A DNA stretch of 64,000 nt. Origin: Artemia franciscana. Its lineage: Eukaryota; Arthropoda; Branchiopoda; Anostraca; Artemiidae. Of the stretch, positions 52,848 to 64,000 are shown piece by piece. The notes beneath the pieces are model-generated. The model ran no database searches, was not told the origin of the DNA, and saw only the letters and a list, made by a program, of their open reading frames with translations. Where the stretch lies: positions 44,006,619 to 44,070,618 of the forward strand of contig NC_088871.1 of NCBI RefSeq assembly GCF_032884065.1. Direction: 5' to 3'. Positions within the stretch are counted from its first letter, which is position 1, and each line of letters starts with the position of its first letter. A program made the translations under genes and the position numbers.

Positions 52848-54427
52848 AGAGCAGAGAACTACAGACTGATCAGCCTAATGTCTGTTGTTGCCAAGCTACT
52901 TGAGAGAATCATGAATGATGCAATCCACAACCATCTAACAACCCACATGACACTTTCTAACAACTAACATGGATCCTGTCACAACAAGTTGGTGGAAACC
53001 AATCTACTTAAAACCTACAACATCATCACCAAGCTCTTTGACGCTGGTATACCTGTTGACCTAATTCTCCTTAATCTAAACAAAGTATTTCATAAGGTTC
53101 CCCAGAGAAGGCTCTGCATCAACCTTCTCTCTGCAGGCCTGAACCAGATGACAGTCAATTGGCCCATGTGTTTTCTCACAAAACACACACAAAGGGTCAG
53201 ACTGATTGGATCAGGTGGTCAAAAGATATATTCCAAACCTTGCAATACCATCAATGGTGTACCACAAGGTACAGTCCTTGGCCCAACCATCTTCTTGATT
53301 CACATCAAAGACTTAGTCACCAGGGTCAGCAACAATATCAAACTATTAGCCAACAATTCTGAGCTCTTTAATCCAGAAGATAGCACAAGCCTCCAAGCCA
53401 ATCTCAATCATATCCAAGAGTTGGCTGAAGAGGGGCTACTGTCATTCAGCATCATCAAATGCTGTGTCTTGCACTTTGGACAAAAGAATGAAAACCTACG
53501 TTTTCAGTGTGGAATCCTGACAAGCAAACACAGATTGATCTTCAAACCCACAACAAAAAAAGGGATGTGGGTGTACTTGTTGATAATCAGCTCAAGTTTC
53601 ACTCCAACATAAGGAATGTGGCTTCCAAACCTAATGCAGGACTTGGCCTACTCAAGAGGTCTATTATGACCAGACCCCCCAAAGTCTTTCTTAGACTTAG
53701 TAAAGCCATCATAAGTCCCAACCTTGACTTTGGAAACTACATAGCCACTTCCCAATACAAAGGCAACACAAGACTTCTTGAGGGGATGCAGAGACAGGCC
53801 ACCAAGGCTATAGATGGGCTGAAAGACCTCCCCTATGATGAAAGACTAAAAAAAACTCAAACTACCTACACTGGTGTACTGCTGCAGATGAGGTGACATG
53901 CTGCTTACCCACAAACTCCCCAACAACATATCTAGTCTCCTCAACCTGAAAAAGTCCCACCAATTCCATACAAGAGGCCATTCAAAGAAACTTTCTAAAT
54001 GCCACGTGAACACAAAAATGCATTAAAACTTCTTCTCCAAAAGAACTGTCAATGACTGGAATTCCCTCTCCAAGTCTACAGTGTCAGCAACTTCACCTGT
54101 CACTTTCAAGACGTCACTGGATAATGCAGGAACTGGAAACACTGCTGGCATGATCCAGATCAGTAATAGGTGTCAGCCATCCTCACTCACAGAGCAAAAC
54201 AGATCCATTGAACCTTACTGCTCCAAAGTGCTAATTAAGGTGGCATTTTTAGCATCTTTTATGGACATCAGTTCATAAGAAGTTATCCCTTTGCACAATT
54301 ATCTCTCTATTTGCAAGTACTCTATTTACACATAAGCACTGTTTCTCACTACCAGAACATGTTACTGACAAATTTGAGAAGCTATGTGCTTGTGGAATCA
54401 GTTGTTATTGTTTTTTTCAGAATTCAT

Positions 54428-54800
54428 ATGGAACTATAGACAAGAGGAGTTTATTGTGTTCAAAAAGTTCTTGAAAATGGTTGACAATAAGTCATTCCAT
54501 CACTCTTTAGAACATACCCATACACATAAAACAATACTTTATGGTAGGCTAGTTTCCATAGATCACATAGAGCAGAAATTGTATTGAATACAGTGAAATC
54601 AAGCCATGTGGCCATTTCAGAAGCCATGTGAAGCTATAGTTTATTCTGATCAAAAAAGTCCTCAAAATGATTGACATTAAGTTTTTCCATTACTCTTCTG
54701 AAACACCCATGCATATAAAACAACACTTTATGGTAGGCTAGTTTCCATAGATCACATGGAGCAGAAATTGTATTCAATGCTGTAGAATCAACTAGAGATG
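54428..54800. repeat. Tandem duplication, 189-bp period
   Basis: Two copies share ACTTTATGGTAGGCTAGTTT, CCATAGATCACATNGAGCAG and AAATTGTATT, with TGGTAG at 54542 and 54731. It lies directly after the LINE remnant that ends near 54250. Confidence 0.9.
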
Positions 54801-57030
54801 GGTGTGGCTTAAGAAGGTTTGGCATATGCCCAATGGACTTTTTTGTCCTCCCCCCAGAATTTATAAAAAAAAATTAGGGGTGTTTTGTTGAAAAATACTT
54901 TATATTTTATTGAAAAGCTTAAAAAACAAATATAGGGGTCATTCTTAGAATACATTTTGCCTTCCTCCCCTTAATTTTTACATATTGACACTACTGATTG
55001 CATATCGGATATGAAATGTCTCATACAAAAATGCTTGAGTATATAAGTATTAATAATATCCTTGAGAAGCTTAGCAATAACTGAAAATCATGAGATAAGT
55101 TAAACCTAGGTATCAGAAAGCTAGTTTTTGCTAGCTAAAATTGGTAAAATTCTAGTTGAGGGACTTCTTGCTATCAGTGGTATATTTTTGTGAAAGTCAT
55201 GGGTGGGGGAGGGGTTGCAAAGTTGGAGCCAACTGTGCAAATATATAGCCCAAATGGGAGCTTCATGGAAGAGCGTAAAGAGGGAGGCTTTAAATAGATT
55301 GGGATAGAGGAGGATCATGCAGAGCTTTGTGGCCTGATTCACTACCAGCCTCCCCTCAATTGGTCTCATACAGCCCTAGGCTATATAAAAAACTAAAGAC
55401 TGGAAATAAAGAAATTCTCATTTCTTGATACATAATTCAAAAAGTTCCAATTAAAAATATACAACTTTTTTTTATCCATATTTCAAAACCTATTCATAGC
55501 AATTCTGCCATGTAAATAGCATCATCTTTCAAATTTGATAACTGTATTTCAGATAAAATATAATTATACTATCAAAAACGACTAAAAGCATGAATGCAAA
55601 TAGAAAGAAACAAGGAGATAAGATTGATTTATAATTGCTGCATATTAGACCTAGGCTATATAGTAAGAATTTTATAATTTTTTATGTTAGTTTTTTTATA
55701 TAGCCTATGGCTATACCAGAGGCGCCATTTGGACGAAATCTTGGGGTGGGCATAAACTCCATCTTGGCCCCCCCCCCTAACTCACTTTGTGTCGTGTAAT
55801 CATCTAGGAAATGGACATTTGACAGAACACAAGAATTTTATTATGTATCTTACCTACTTTCAAAATGTACAATAATTAATAGCAAATAGTGTAATTACCC
55901 CAAGGGTCGTCAAGTAATTATGCTCTTTGGTTAATAGGCGTGCAGTAATTTCAAATCAATTAGACAGAATGGATTATGTTGTACATAATGGATTATTATG
56001 GCTGGCAAAGGGCCCTTTGTGGTGGAAGCTTGGGCCCCCTGGACAATCTGGGTTGGGCATTTGTCCACCCCTGACCCCCCCCCCCCCCAAATGGCACCTC
56101 TGGGCTATACAAGGCCATTAGGGAGTAGTGTGGGGATGAATTATCATAAACATAAACAAAACCATAAAATTAGTCTAGAATAAAATTAGTAAACTAAAAC
56201 TTCACTTTTCTGCTGATTCTCCTATCATCATTAGGCCTAGGTCATATCCAAGATTAGAAACCTATATCTAAGATTAGGCTACTGTTTATGACAGATACAT
56301 TTTAACACAATGTTAATGTTGTTGATTATAACATATCCTCTAGAAACCAGCTTCTGTTGATACAATCCTCCTTTTTCTCTACTTTTCTCTTTGTTTCTTA
56401 ATGGGGTAACTTGAAAAAAAACTTCATGTTTTTTTTCTCATTTCTTCAAATAATTTGAGACAACATTATTAGCCTATATCAATTCAAATAACATCATTGA
56501 CATTTTTTTAAATATTAAATAATACAGAAAGAACACACACAAAAAATATTATACATATATATTTAACCTCTAGCCTATGTCAACCTTGTGATTACTTTTC
56601 TTCCAGATAACCATCACACCTTAATATAAAAAAGCAATTTGACATGTAGGCTATTCATCGTTTTACATAGCATTTAAATAGTCTTTATTTTATTGCACTT
56701 CCCTTAGAATATTTCACTGCTTGGTCGGGAACTTTTTCCAATGAAGGAGGAACGGGTTTTGAAGCAAGGATTGCCTAAACTACTTTTTTAAGTCAGATGC
56801 TAGAAGTGCAACAACAAAATTTTCGCCAGAAAAGTGTCGTGATATTCTCCCCCTCCGTCTCAAATTGCCCCTTTCCTTAATTTTTGATGAATGTTTTTAG
56901 AACTTTCAACAAAAGATAAACAAAACTCCAGTTCCAGTTCCAAAAATTGTAGGGAGGTATATGGACTAACAACAAGTCCTTTCACCTCTTTGACTTCTTC
57001 TCCAGAAAACTAGCTACTGAAAGCACTATT
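54800..57030. other. Intergenic, one hAT element only
   Basis: Outside the element at 55717-56102 I see A/T-rich sequence with the recurring word TAGCCTA/TAGGCTA, and no coding. Confidence 0.45.
55717..56102 (+). mobile_element. Non-autonomous hAT element with perfect 8-bp TSD
   Basis: Inverted ends CAGAGGCGCCATTTGG and CCAAATGGCACCTCTG differ at one base. Both flanks carry GGCTATAC exactly (55709-55716, 56103-56110). C-runs lie next to both ends. No transposase, so it depends on an element elsewhere. The intact duplication suggests a young insertion. Confidence 0.9.
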
Positions 57031-57259
57031 CTCCTCCAGTCTGCAAACAATGGGTATATACGATTATGAACAATAATACACTGTTATTGATTGTGGGAAG
57101 TGCGAGTACCTGAGCTACCTGTCCCCAGCAGTTTGAGGCACTAGGCCGGCCAGTACCAATGCGGCTCTTCCAACTCATTCCCACTCTCTTCTGCACAATC
57201 AAAAACTATGGATAAATCGCGTCCCTTTAAAAATTGACTTCTTCAAGCATTAATCTTTA

Positions 57260-58435
57260 TTAAACAATATTTCTCTTCTTTAAGGTATCAATTGCTGTCT
57301 TAAATATCTTACAATCAATTTCCCATGGCAGGTTAGAATCCAGGATAGCTGTATAAGTATTTGGAATCATAGCCAAGGAGCAGAAACGCTTAAGAGCAAC
57401 AGTCTCCTTGCTCTGAGCCTGACAATCAAATAAAATATGCTGGATTGTTTCCTCTGCTGAAAAGCAGATTCGGCATAAAGGGGAATGATGTAGCTTCCAA
57501 TTAAATAACAAGCTATTTAGAAGTAGGGCACCTGATTTCAGCTGGTAATATAGCACTGTATTTAATCTTGTATGAAATGGAGATAACATTAATTTACTGT
57601 GATTAACTTTGGATCTTTGCCTGATAATATCTTGTGAATTGAGGTCAGAGGGAGGACTAGGAGATAACATGGAAGCCTTTGCTGCTAGAGAATCAGCCAT
57701 ATCATTATATTTTATACCTTTATGACTAGGAACATGTTGAAAATAAACTTCATTTTCCTTGATCTTAAGATTAAGAAGCTGTCTTCTAATATTATATAAA
57801 TCTTTATCATTAGCAATTCTATTAATATTTTGGATCAGTAGTAATGCTGATTTAGAGTCGGAGAGACAGAGAATATTTTCAGATTCCATGTTATAATTTA
57901 TAAGTGCATCCAAGGCCAGGCAGATGGCACATAATTCAGCAGACAAGATAGAAGATCCCATTGGGAGAGGAGAATAAATGTTCAAATTCAGGGATGGGAT
58001 ACATGCTCCTGCTCCAGCTCTTTCCCTCTGGACAGATCCATCTGTATATATTTTTCTATAGTTGGGGTAAGCCCTTGATATGTGTTCAGCCAAAATAGTC
58101 TGGATCTCGTAATTAGGAACCAAATCTTTACTAATAGAGATAAGTTCTACTTGACAGCTTGGAGGACTCATTTCCCATGGGGGGGACTTGGTAAAGGGAT
58201 ATGCATAAAGCGAATGTTGATTCCAGTTTGGGACCTCCATTTGAAACTGATTCCATGATGAATGGGCATTGGGACAGGCTGACTTCTCAGCAAAGGTGTG
58301 TGCATATACAGCATGCTTGGCTCCATAAGCCTGGATTTGCAAGAAATACTTTATCCTTAGACTAGATGCTCTTTCACTTAGGGACACCAATCCTGACAGT
58401 GTTCTTAACTTTGACAGAGGAGTATGCTTATGCAC
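57260..58435 (-). pseudogene. LINE RNase H and zinc-knuckle C terminus
   Basis: 391-codon open frame. The RNase H domain (about residues 125-260) keeps all four expected acidic residues: YTDGS, SAELCAICLALDAL, CLSDSKSALLL and HVPSHKG...NDMADSLA. The end has a CCHC-like knuckle LCRICFSAEETIQHILFDC. The frame is intact, but upstream breaks disconnect it from RT, so it is part of a dead pol; it is the longest single ORF in the window. Confidence 0.9.
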
Positions 58436-59552
58436 GCTATTTGAATAGCAGAATTTTGTAAAGATTCAAGGATTTTGAATGAGGATGGGGGACAAGCTAA
58501 AAAAATTTGAATCCTGTATTCTATATTTGAATGAATATATAATTCATAAAAATCCAAAATAATTTTTGGGTGACATCCCCACTTACTTCCAGCAAGTCTT
58601 TTTAGAATACAAAGTCTCTGAATAATCAGAGATTTCAAAGAATTAATATGTTCATGCCACTGCATTTTAGAATCCATTAATAAACCAAGTAACTTCACTG
58701 AATTGCAATATGGGATCTCCCTTGAGAAAATTGTCAGTGGATTAGGAGGATCTAGAGTACCATTAGTAAATATAATTGCTTTAGTTTTACTGATTGAGAT
58801 TGGGAAGCCAAATGCTAAAGAGAATCTCTTGACTAAACTTATATCCTGTTGAATAAGGTTTTGAAGAAGGCTAATATCCCTTCCTGACTTCCAAATGATC
58901 AAATCATCTGCATAAAGGCCAAATGATGCATGAGATACTTGAAATTCAGAAATATACAAGTTGAATAGAAGAGGACTCAATATTGCACCTTGAGGAAGTC
59001 CTCTTGTAATGGGGCATTGCTCACTTCTAGACTGATTTACTTGAACGTAAAATATCTATCAGTTAGAAAAGACTTTATAAAACTTATAAAAGGATATGGG
59101 AAGTCAAGATTTATTAGGATTTCCAATAATTTATTGTGAACTACATTTCCATGGGCATTCAACCAGTCAAATAGAACAGCCATTGTGACATGTCTTATTT
59201 TGAGAGAGTTACAAACATCAATTTCTAGCCGGGTAATGTTGTCTAAAGAGCTATGTCCTTTTCTGAAACCTGTTTGTTCACTAGGAAAGAGATTGTTGAC
59301 TTTAGCAAATCACTCAATTCTTGATAAGACAAGCCTTTCCAGAACTTTACTAAAGGAAGGTAATACCAATATAGGATGGTAAGACTTGAGATCATTAGAT
59401 GAGTAAGAAGGTTTTAAAGCTGGGAATACCTGAGCAATCTTCCAGGCATCTGGGAACTTTTGACTTGACCAAATAAGATTATAAAGACTTAAGAGGGCTG
59501 TATGAACCACCTTTGGGGACTCAAGAATCCACTTCATATAAATACCAATCAT
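58405..59552 (-). pseudogene. LINE reverse transcriptase domain
   Basis: Motifs in order, in three frame segments: FPDAWKIAQVFPALKPSYSS, SFSKVLERLVLSRIE, then TGFRKGHSS, MAVLFDWLNAHGNVV (motif A Asp present but the usual AFD changed to HGN), LPQGAILSPLLFNLYISEF and GLYADDLIIW (YADD intact). Then LLGLLMDSKMQWHEHI and the thumb follow. It is moderately decayed and not functional as it stands. Confidence 0.85.
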
Positions 59553-59581
59553 AACCTGGGGAAGACTTGATGTTAAGAGAA

Positions 59582-60565
59582 TTAAGTGCTATGTACACAA
59601 AATTCATCTTGGGAAAAAGGTTTCATCAGATCACCCTTATAAGAACAGGTAAGAGGGAGATTACAAAAAGGAGGTTGGCTGGGATGAAAATCTGAGCAAT
59701 CATTTTTAAAAACATTGGTAAACAGATCTGCCTTCTTTTTATCTGAGACAATTGGATATCCATCCTGAATGATATCATATCTACAGTCATCATTAGGCTG
59801 CTTTCCACTATTTAGTTGGCTAATGAAATTATGGACCTTTGAGATTGGGGTTCTAAAACTGATACTTGAGCTGAAATTCAGCCATGTACTCTGTTTAGCT
59901 CTCCTACAAATTAGTTTCACCTTAGCACATGACTGCTTATAATAGATTGCTGTTGACTGAGATGGGTGCTTTTGAAACATTTTACGAGCCTTTCTTTTTG
60001 CCAGAACTGCAACCCTACACTCATCATTCCACCAACTCTTGGGTCTTTTGGAGCCATTGTAAAAATGTACCCTAGTCATTGGAATTGCCAAATTAGCTGA
60101 CTCCAGCAGGATTGATCTCAGATTAGACTCAATGGCATTAATATCAGAATTAGGAGAAACAAAGGAAAAATCTACTTCATTTAATATCTCACAAAAAAGG
60201 GACCAATTACCTTTGGAGTTGATAAATGTAGGGATGTAGGGTTTGGGAGTGTAGCATAAATCTTGAAATGATGTAAGAATTGCACAATGATCAGATTGAA
60301 GAGACGACACCTTTACCATCTGAACTAAATCATAATATGAAGAAGGACCTAGAAGCAAATCTATAGTTGAGAAAGAGTTAGAAGAAATATTATACCAGGT
60401 CTGAAAGTCAAATGGAGTGAAAATCAAGGTGTCAGGAAAATTGGACAATATGTACTCTATTCCTCTTCCTGCTTTGTTGCTACCAGCTGATAGTTCCCAG
60501 AGAGGACTATGGGCATTAAAATCACCAAGAATAAAGGTATTATTACCTGATAATTCTGTTTCCAA
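59582..60565 (-). pseudogene. LINE endonuclease C-terminal part and linker
   Basis: 327-codon frame beginning inside the endonuclease: TFILGDFNAHSPLW, TIDLLL and LQSDHCAI (catalytic Asp-His). The linker has SWWNDECRVAVLAKRKARK, standard between endonuclease and RT in this type of element. The first half of the endonuclease is absent because of 5' truncation. Confidence 0.85.
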
Positions 60566-61211
60566 GATACTTTGGATGTCCTACTCCCACATGGATTATA
60601 AAAGGAGTTTATGGCAAGATGGTTACCATTGGCTAAGGTAATTAATACTCACCTAATGCTTTGAAATTTTTAAATTATCTGCCTAAAACAATTCACAATT
60701 TTTCAAATTCCCCAAATCAGCAAACACCTAAAACGCGTTCTTCAGCTTATATCAAAGAAAATAGGAAAGCGAATAAACATTTCCCGTAATTCTTCAGAAT
60801 CTTTGAAACTTGTTTTGTTCTTTAAATCGAATCCTAAGTTCTTAAAGTTTATTACCTTTTTGTATTTTGAAAAGCTGTAATCATAGATTTAATTAAAGTA
60901 TTTAGTTTCCAGCTTATCACAACTAAAACAAATTTTAGGGCTTTCCCAATGAATAAAAAGTGATAGAAACAATATTTAATATTAATTATATTGCTGTTTG
61001 AACTGTAGTTTTATTTGCGTTTTTATAAATTATGTTTGTTTCTTTAAATACAATTTTATATCAACTACTTGACGTATTTTGATAAATTGAGACTCCAGGC
61101 TGGAGTCAGGAATAAGTTCAGTTTTACGTTGTTTTCTTTCTATCCTTCTTGCGAAGGGGGAAAGCAAAACCAGAAAGATAAAAAACCGCAGGGGCACAAA
61201 AACTAGAATAA

Positions 61212-61490
61212 AGATGGTGTAGTCCTTTTCGATTATACCGACCACGATTTGGTGAAATTTTTGCGTATCCAACCCACATACTTTTCAGCACGCTGGACTT
61301 AATAGCGGAGCAAGTAGACGAAAGTGACGTGGAAAAAGAGAGACCCAACCATTTAATACTTGCTGAACATGGCATAGTTGAAGAACCCAAGCAAAAAGGT
61401 GATGCTGGTGGAGGACTCCCAAAACACAAATTTATCGCTAAGACTTTTACTTTTTATGGTACAAATCCCTTAAAAAACAACAATGTTGTA
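61212..61490 (+). other. Unassigned open frame, possible exon or gene remnant
   Basis: The frame is open from 61212 to 61586 on the + strand. Its first 90 codons have balanced, protein-like composition (FAYPTHILFSTLDLIAEQVD, then PNHLILAEHGIVEEPKQKG), unlike the A/T-rich surroundings. An acceptor-like CATACTTTTCAG lies at about 61280-61291 inside it. I do not recognise the family, and no partner exons were seen. It could equally be a repeat-derived frame. Confidence 0.25.
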
Positions 61491-61516
61491 AAAGCCACCC
61501 TGCTTTCTTCTCACTC

Positions 61517-61662
61517 AATTGGACTATCTGTCTTGGCTTTTTCTATAATTAGCCATGGCTTGATGCCCACAACTTTTCCATTTTAATTCAAATTGGAATA
61601 TCTCTCTTGGCTTTTTCTACAGTTAGCCATGACTTGATGCCCACAACTATTCCATTTTAATT
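61517..61662. repeat. Tandem duplication, ~74-bp period
   Basis: Two copies of AATTGGA...CTTGGCTTTTTCTA, GTTAGCCATG/ATTAGCCATG and TTGATGCCCACAACT...TCCATTTTAATT follow each other directly, just after an unassigned open frame. Confidence 0.9.
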
Positions 61663-62174
61663 GTAAAAATAGCAAACCTAAAAACCGAAACAGTCAGCCA
61701 AAAAAGTAATGATATCAATTTCTTTGCCTCAGTGGCATAGTAAGATTTAAAAACAAATTTTTGACAGTAAAAATAATTAAATATTTTGCTTTTCAGCATC
61801 GTTGTGACAGCACAATCCTGAAATATCATTTCGACAGCCTAACAAAGTTGGGATTTTAAATTTATCCTTATTGCTATTAAGAAATAAAGATTTTCACATC
61901 CCAGTTGGCTTTTGCGGTAAAACGGACAGATTCTCTTGATACGCCTAAATTTAATAAAGTAATTTTGGCAGTATGTGCCATTAGTGAAATCTAACAGAGA
62001 CCAAACAAAGTAACTAAAACCTTGTTTTGAACTTGTTTTCAAAAAGAAACAGTTTTAATAATTAAAATTTATTAAAAACTAAACTATAAAAAACCAACTA
62101 CAAAACAATAACTTTCTTCCAAACACAAACCAGATCTAGCAGACCTACCCCCATCCACCCACTGGATCTGCCAC

Positions 62175-63062
62175 TGCTACTTAGGCTACCTTCATTTGAA
62201 AAAAAAGAATTTTTTTTGTTTAATTTCTGATTGTACTTCAAATAATGCAGGAAATCCGCCTCTGTGGAGAGTTTCGGAGAGCCTCCTCCCCCTCCCCAAT
62301 GGGAAGTCTTTGCAGCTGAATATTCTCACATGGAGGATTTCTTTTGCGAGAAATTCCCCCATGGAAATTTTCTGCTGCGGAAAATACCCAGATTGAAAAT
62401 TTTTCGTACAAACCCCCCTCAGTCCACAAAAAGGTCCCCTAGACAATACGAAGCCCACAAAAAAGTTTCCATGACAATTTCACTGAACCATCTTCAGATG
62501 TAAAATTGAGTTGGCAAAGAGAAAGTAAGAGAAATAAAAATAATTTTGTACAGGAATTCTGACAAATTTCCCCTGGGAATTTTACCCCTCAGGAAATTCT
62601 TTCTGTTGAAATTTCCCGACCCTGAAGAAAATTACCCCTCCTCCTTGCATAAAACCCCCTTCCCTCCCTGAAAAATATCTATACACTTTCTAATAATGTA
62701 AAGAAAGAGTAAAATTTTATAACTTACAACCCTTTTTTCAGGGGCTGTGGGGGGGGGCTCATGTCCTCTCCAGAAGTATAATTATTGGACCTTTCAAATA
62801 CACTAAATGAAATTGCTGTCTCAGAATTTTGATCGGATATTTTTGGGGGAAAAGGGAGTGTGAGAGGGTGGCCCAAAAGGCAGTAAAACATTTAATTGTT
62901 CATTTGAATATACCCTTTGTCTATCTTCTAGGATCACTGTTTCGATAGGATTACCCCAGGGAAAAACAAAAAAAAAGATACAAAAAATAAATAAGTACGC
63001 ATCCGTGATCTTTCTTCTGGCAAAAAAGAAGAATTCCGCATTTTGCAGATACGATCAGTCAA
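62175..63062 (-). repeat. Foldback family, reverse orientation, long copy
   Basis: The reverse complement matches the middle and head of the copies at 22680 and 34130: the GGGGACGAC/GGAGAGGACATGA block, GGATCAAAATTCTGAGA, CCCTGGGGTAATCC and the AGATCACGGATGCG segment. A single + strand unit TTGAAAGTAAAGAGAGAAAC follows at 63103, so this end of the window may hold two nested insertions. Confidence 0.75.
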
Positions 63063-64000
63063 ACTGCAGATCTTGGACCATAGTAATTAAAGTTTTTTGA
63101 TTGAAAGTAAAGAGAGAAACTAAAACTTGAAACAAACAGTAATTATACTTTCGAAGAAATAAGCTATCACCTTTGTAACCCCATACCCATCTATACGCCA
63201 AAGTTCTACTTGTGCAAAACTTCATAGTTTTTGGAATGCGACAAAAAGCTAGTAAGCAAGTGCAAGTGCCTACTTTTTTATTATTTGGCTTTTAAACTTC
63301 AGTGCATTCAATCAAATAACTCATCGAAAATTATTTTATTATTCATAATTATAACTCATTTTATATATTTAAAAGAAAGGTTCAAACTGCATTCTGTTTT
63401 ATAAAGCCTTGACAATAATATTTCATTTGGTCTTCGAACATATCCAATCATTTGTTGAAAAATGTTAGTCAATTTTCTTATCGAAATTTCTCAGGAGCTT
63501 ATTGGCAGTCTACAGATTTTACATAACCTTCGCCTAGTCTTTAAAATGAAAAATGGAAGCATTTCCTGAGCTCTAAACTGCATGTAAATTAGCTTTCTCT
63601 CAGTATTTTGTGACAGTTATTTGTTACGATCATAAAACCAGTAAGGTTTGTAGAGGATGGGTAAAAAAAAATAAATAACAACATACTAACAAGCCAAACA
63701 GCATCTATATATCCCATTCTCGGTGAAAATTAGACATATTTCGACTCATTTAGAAACAACCTTGAAGCCTTTATCTTTGATCTTTCAGGCATGTTGAATT
63801 TGATTATACAATTTTGATTTTGCGACATTCAATAAACTGTGAAAATTTTCTTGCGTTAATAATTTTGAATGTTTATTTTGAAGCTAAGGGACTGTGAATA
63901 TTATGACGCAGCATAAACTGATTTATACAATTTTTTTTTGAAATTTAAGTTTATTGACACCAAGTTCCTGCAAATAAGGTATGTTCTTTATGTCTTAGGC

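Larger units (their letters stand above)
51781..54250 (+). mobile_element. CR1-like LINE, degenerate and internally rearranged
   Basis: ORF1-like sequence at 51781-52847 is scrambled by two duplications (see repeat entries). RT follows from 52848: ENYRLISLMSVVAKLLERIM, then, after a stop near 52968, DLILLNLNKVFHKVP, NGVPQGTVLGPTIFLIHIKD, LANNSELF where the catalytic ADD has become ANN, and in another frame DVGVLVDNQLKFHSNIRNVA, GLLKRSIMTRPP and DERLKK. A third frame carries a remnant of the C-terminal domain to about 54230. Both catalytic Asp of the YADD box are lost, so it is inactive. It is separate in sequence from the element at 29015-32285. Confidence 0.8.
57240..60640 (-). mobile_element. 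I-like LINE with RNase H, 5'-truncated
   Basis: On the - strand: endonuclease C-terminal half (60565-59582), RT (59552 to about 58600) and the RNase H plus zinc-knuckle end (58435-57260). It is truncated 5' inside the endonuclease. Only a few breaks interrupt pol (near 59570, 59300, 58990 and 58420). RNase H in a non-LTR element with a C-terminal CCHC knuckle points to the I group. The sequence 57035-57240, with GTACTGGCCGGCCTAGTGCC on the - strand, is probably its 3' UTR. Confidence 0.85.
60650..64000. other. Right end of window, repeats and unassigned sequence
   Basis: Contains the unassigned frame at 61212, the 74-bp duplication and the reverse foldback copy. 63200-64000 is A/T-rich with nothing recognised; no further FRG1-side or membrane-protein exon was seen. 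Confidence 0.45.

Noticed and set aside
62192-62503. Overlapping ORFs on both strands near 62200-62500
   Set aside because: They fall in a reverse copy of the foldback family made of short GGAAATTTCC-like words, open in several frames by composition.

Overview
This window is nuclear DNA from an animal, most likely an arthropod. It is AT-rich, has introns of 1.5 to 8.4 kb with GT/AG junctions, and is full of LINEs, tRNA-derived SINEs, short hAT-type elements, foldback repeats and (AT)n tracts. From memory the repeats look like those of a branchiopod crustacean such as Artemia, but I could not test this. No bacterial, viral or plasmid genes are visible.

Two host genes can be supported. The first lies on the + strand. 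Ten exons between 473 and 41975 join in consistent reading phase and encode the C-terminal half of a single-pass membrane protein: a probable SEA-domain end, two EGF modules, one membrane helix and a long Ser/Thr/Arg-rich cytoplasmic tail ending in Asp-Ser-Leu. Its 5' exons lie left of the window. Two alternative last exons are possible, at 41369 and 44132. The second gene is FRG1 on the - strand (48127-48903). It is a complete 258-residue reading frame with no introns. Its 3' side (46730-48125) holds a degraded tandem array in which the last ~25-30 codons of FRG1 recur several times.

The rest is repeats. LINE remnants: 700-1927 (-, reverse transcriptase fragment), 5960-6540 (-, RTE-like C terminus), 29015-32285 (-, CR1/Jockey-like, long), 51781-54250 (+, CR1-like, internally scrambled), and 57240-60640 (-, I-like with RNase H). 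Two SINE families each occur twice; two copies have clear target-site duplications (TSDs). At least six short elements carry hAT-like ends and 8-bp TSDs, two of them perfect. A large foldback family, recognised by the motif AAGTAAGGAGC, occurs at least six times in both orientations. Tandem repeats include an exact 90-bp-period minisatellite at 14641-15067.

The membrane-protein gene therefore sits in a repeat sink: nearly all elements lie in its introns or between it and FRG1. I see no operon-like or pathway grouping. I did not find a clearly new molecular system. The best leads are the FRG1 3'-end array, the hairpin-forming repeat family, and a palindrome with a hammerhead-ribozyme-like core.
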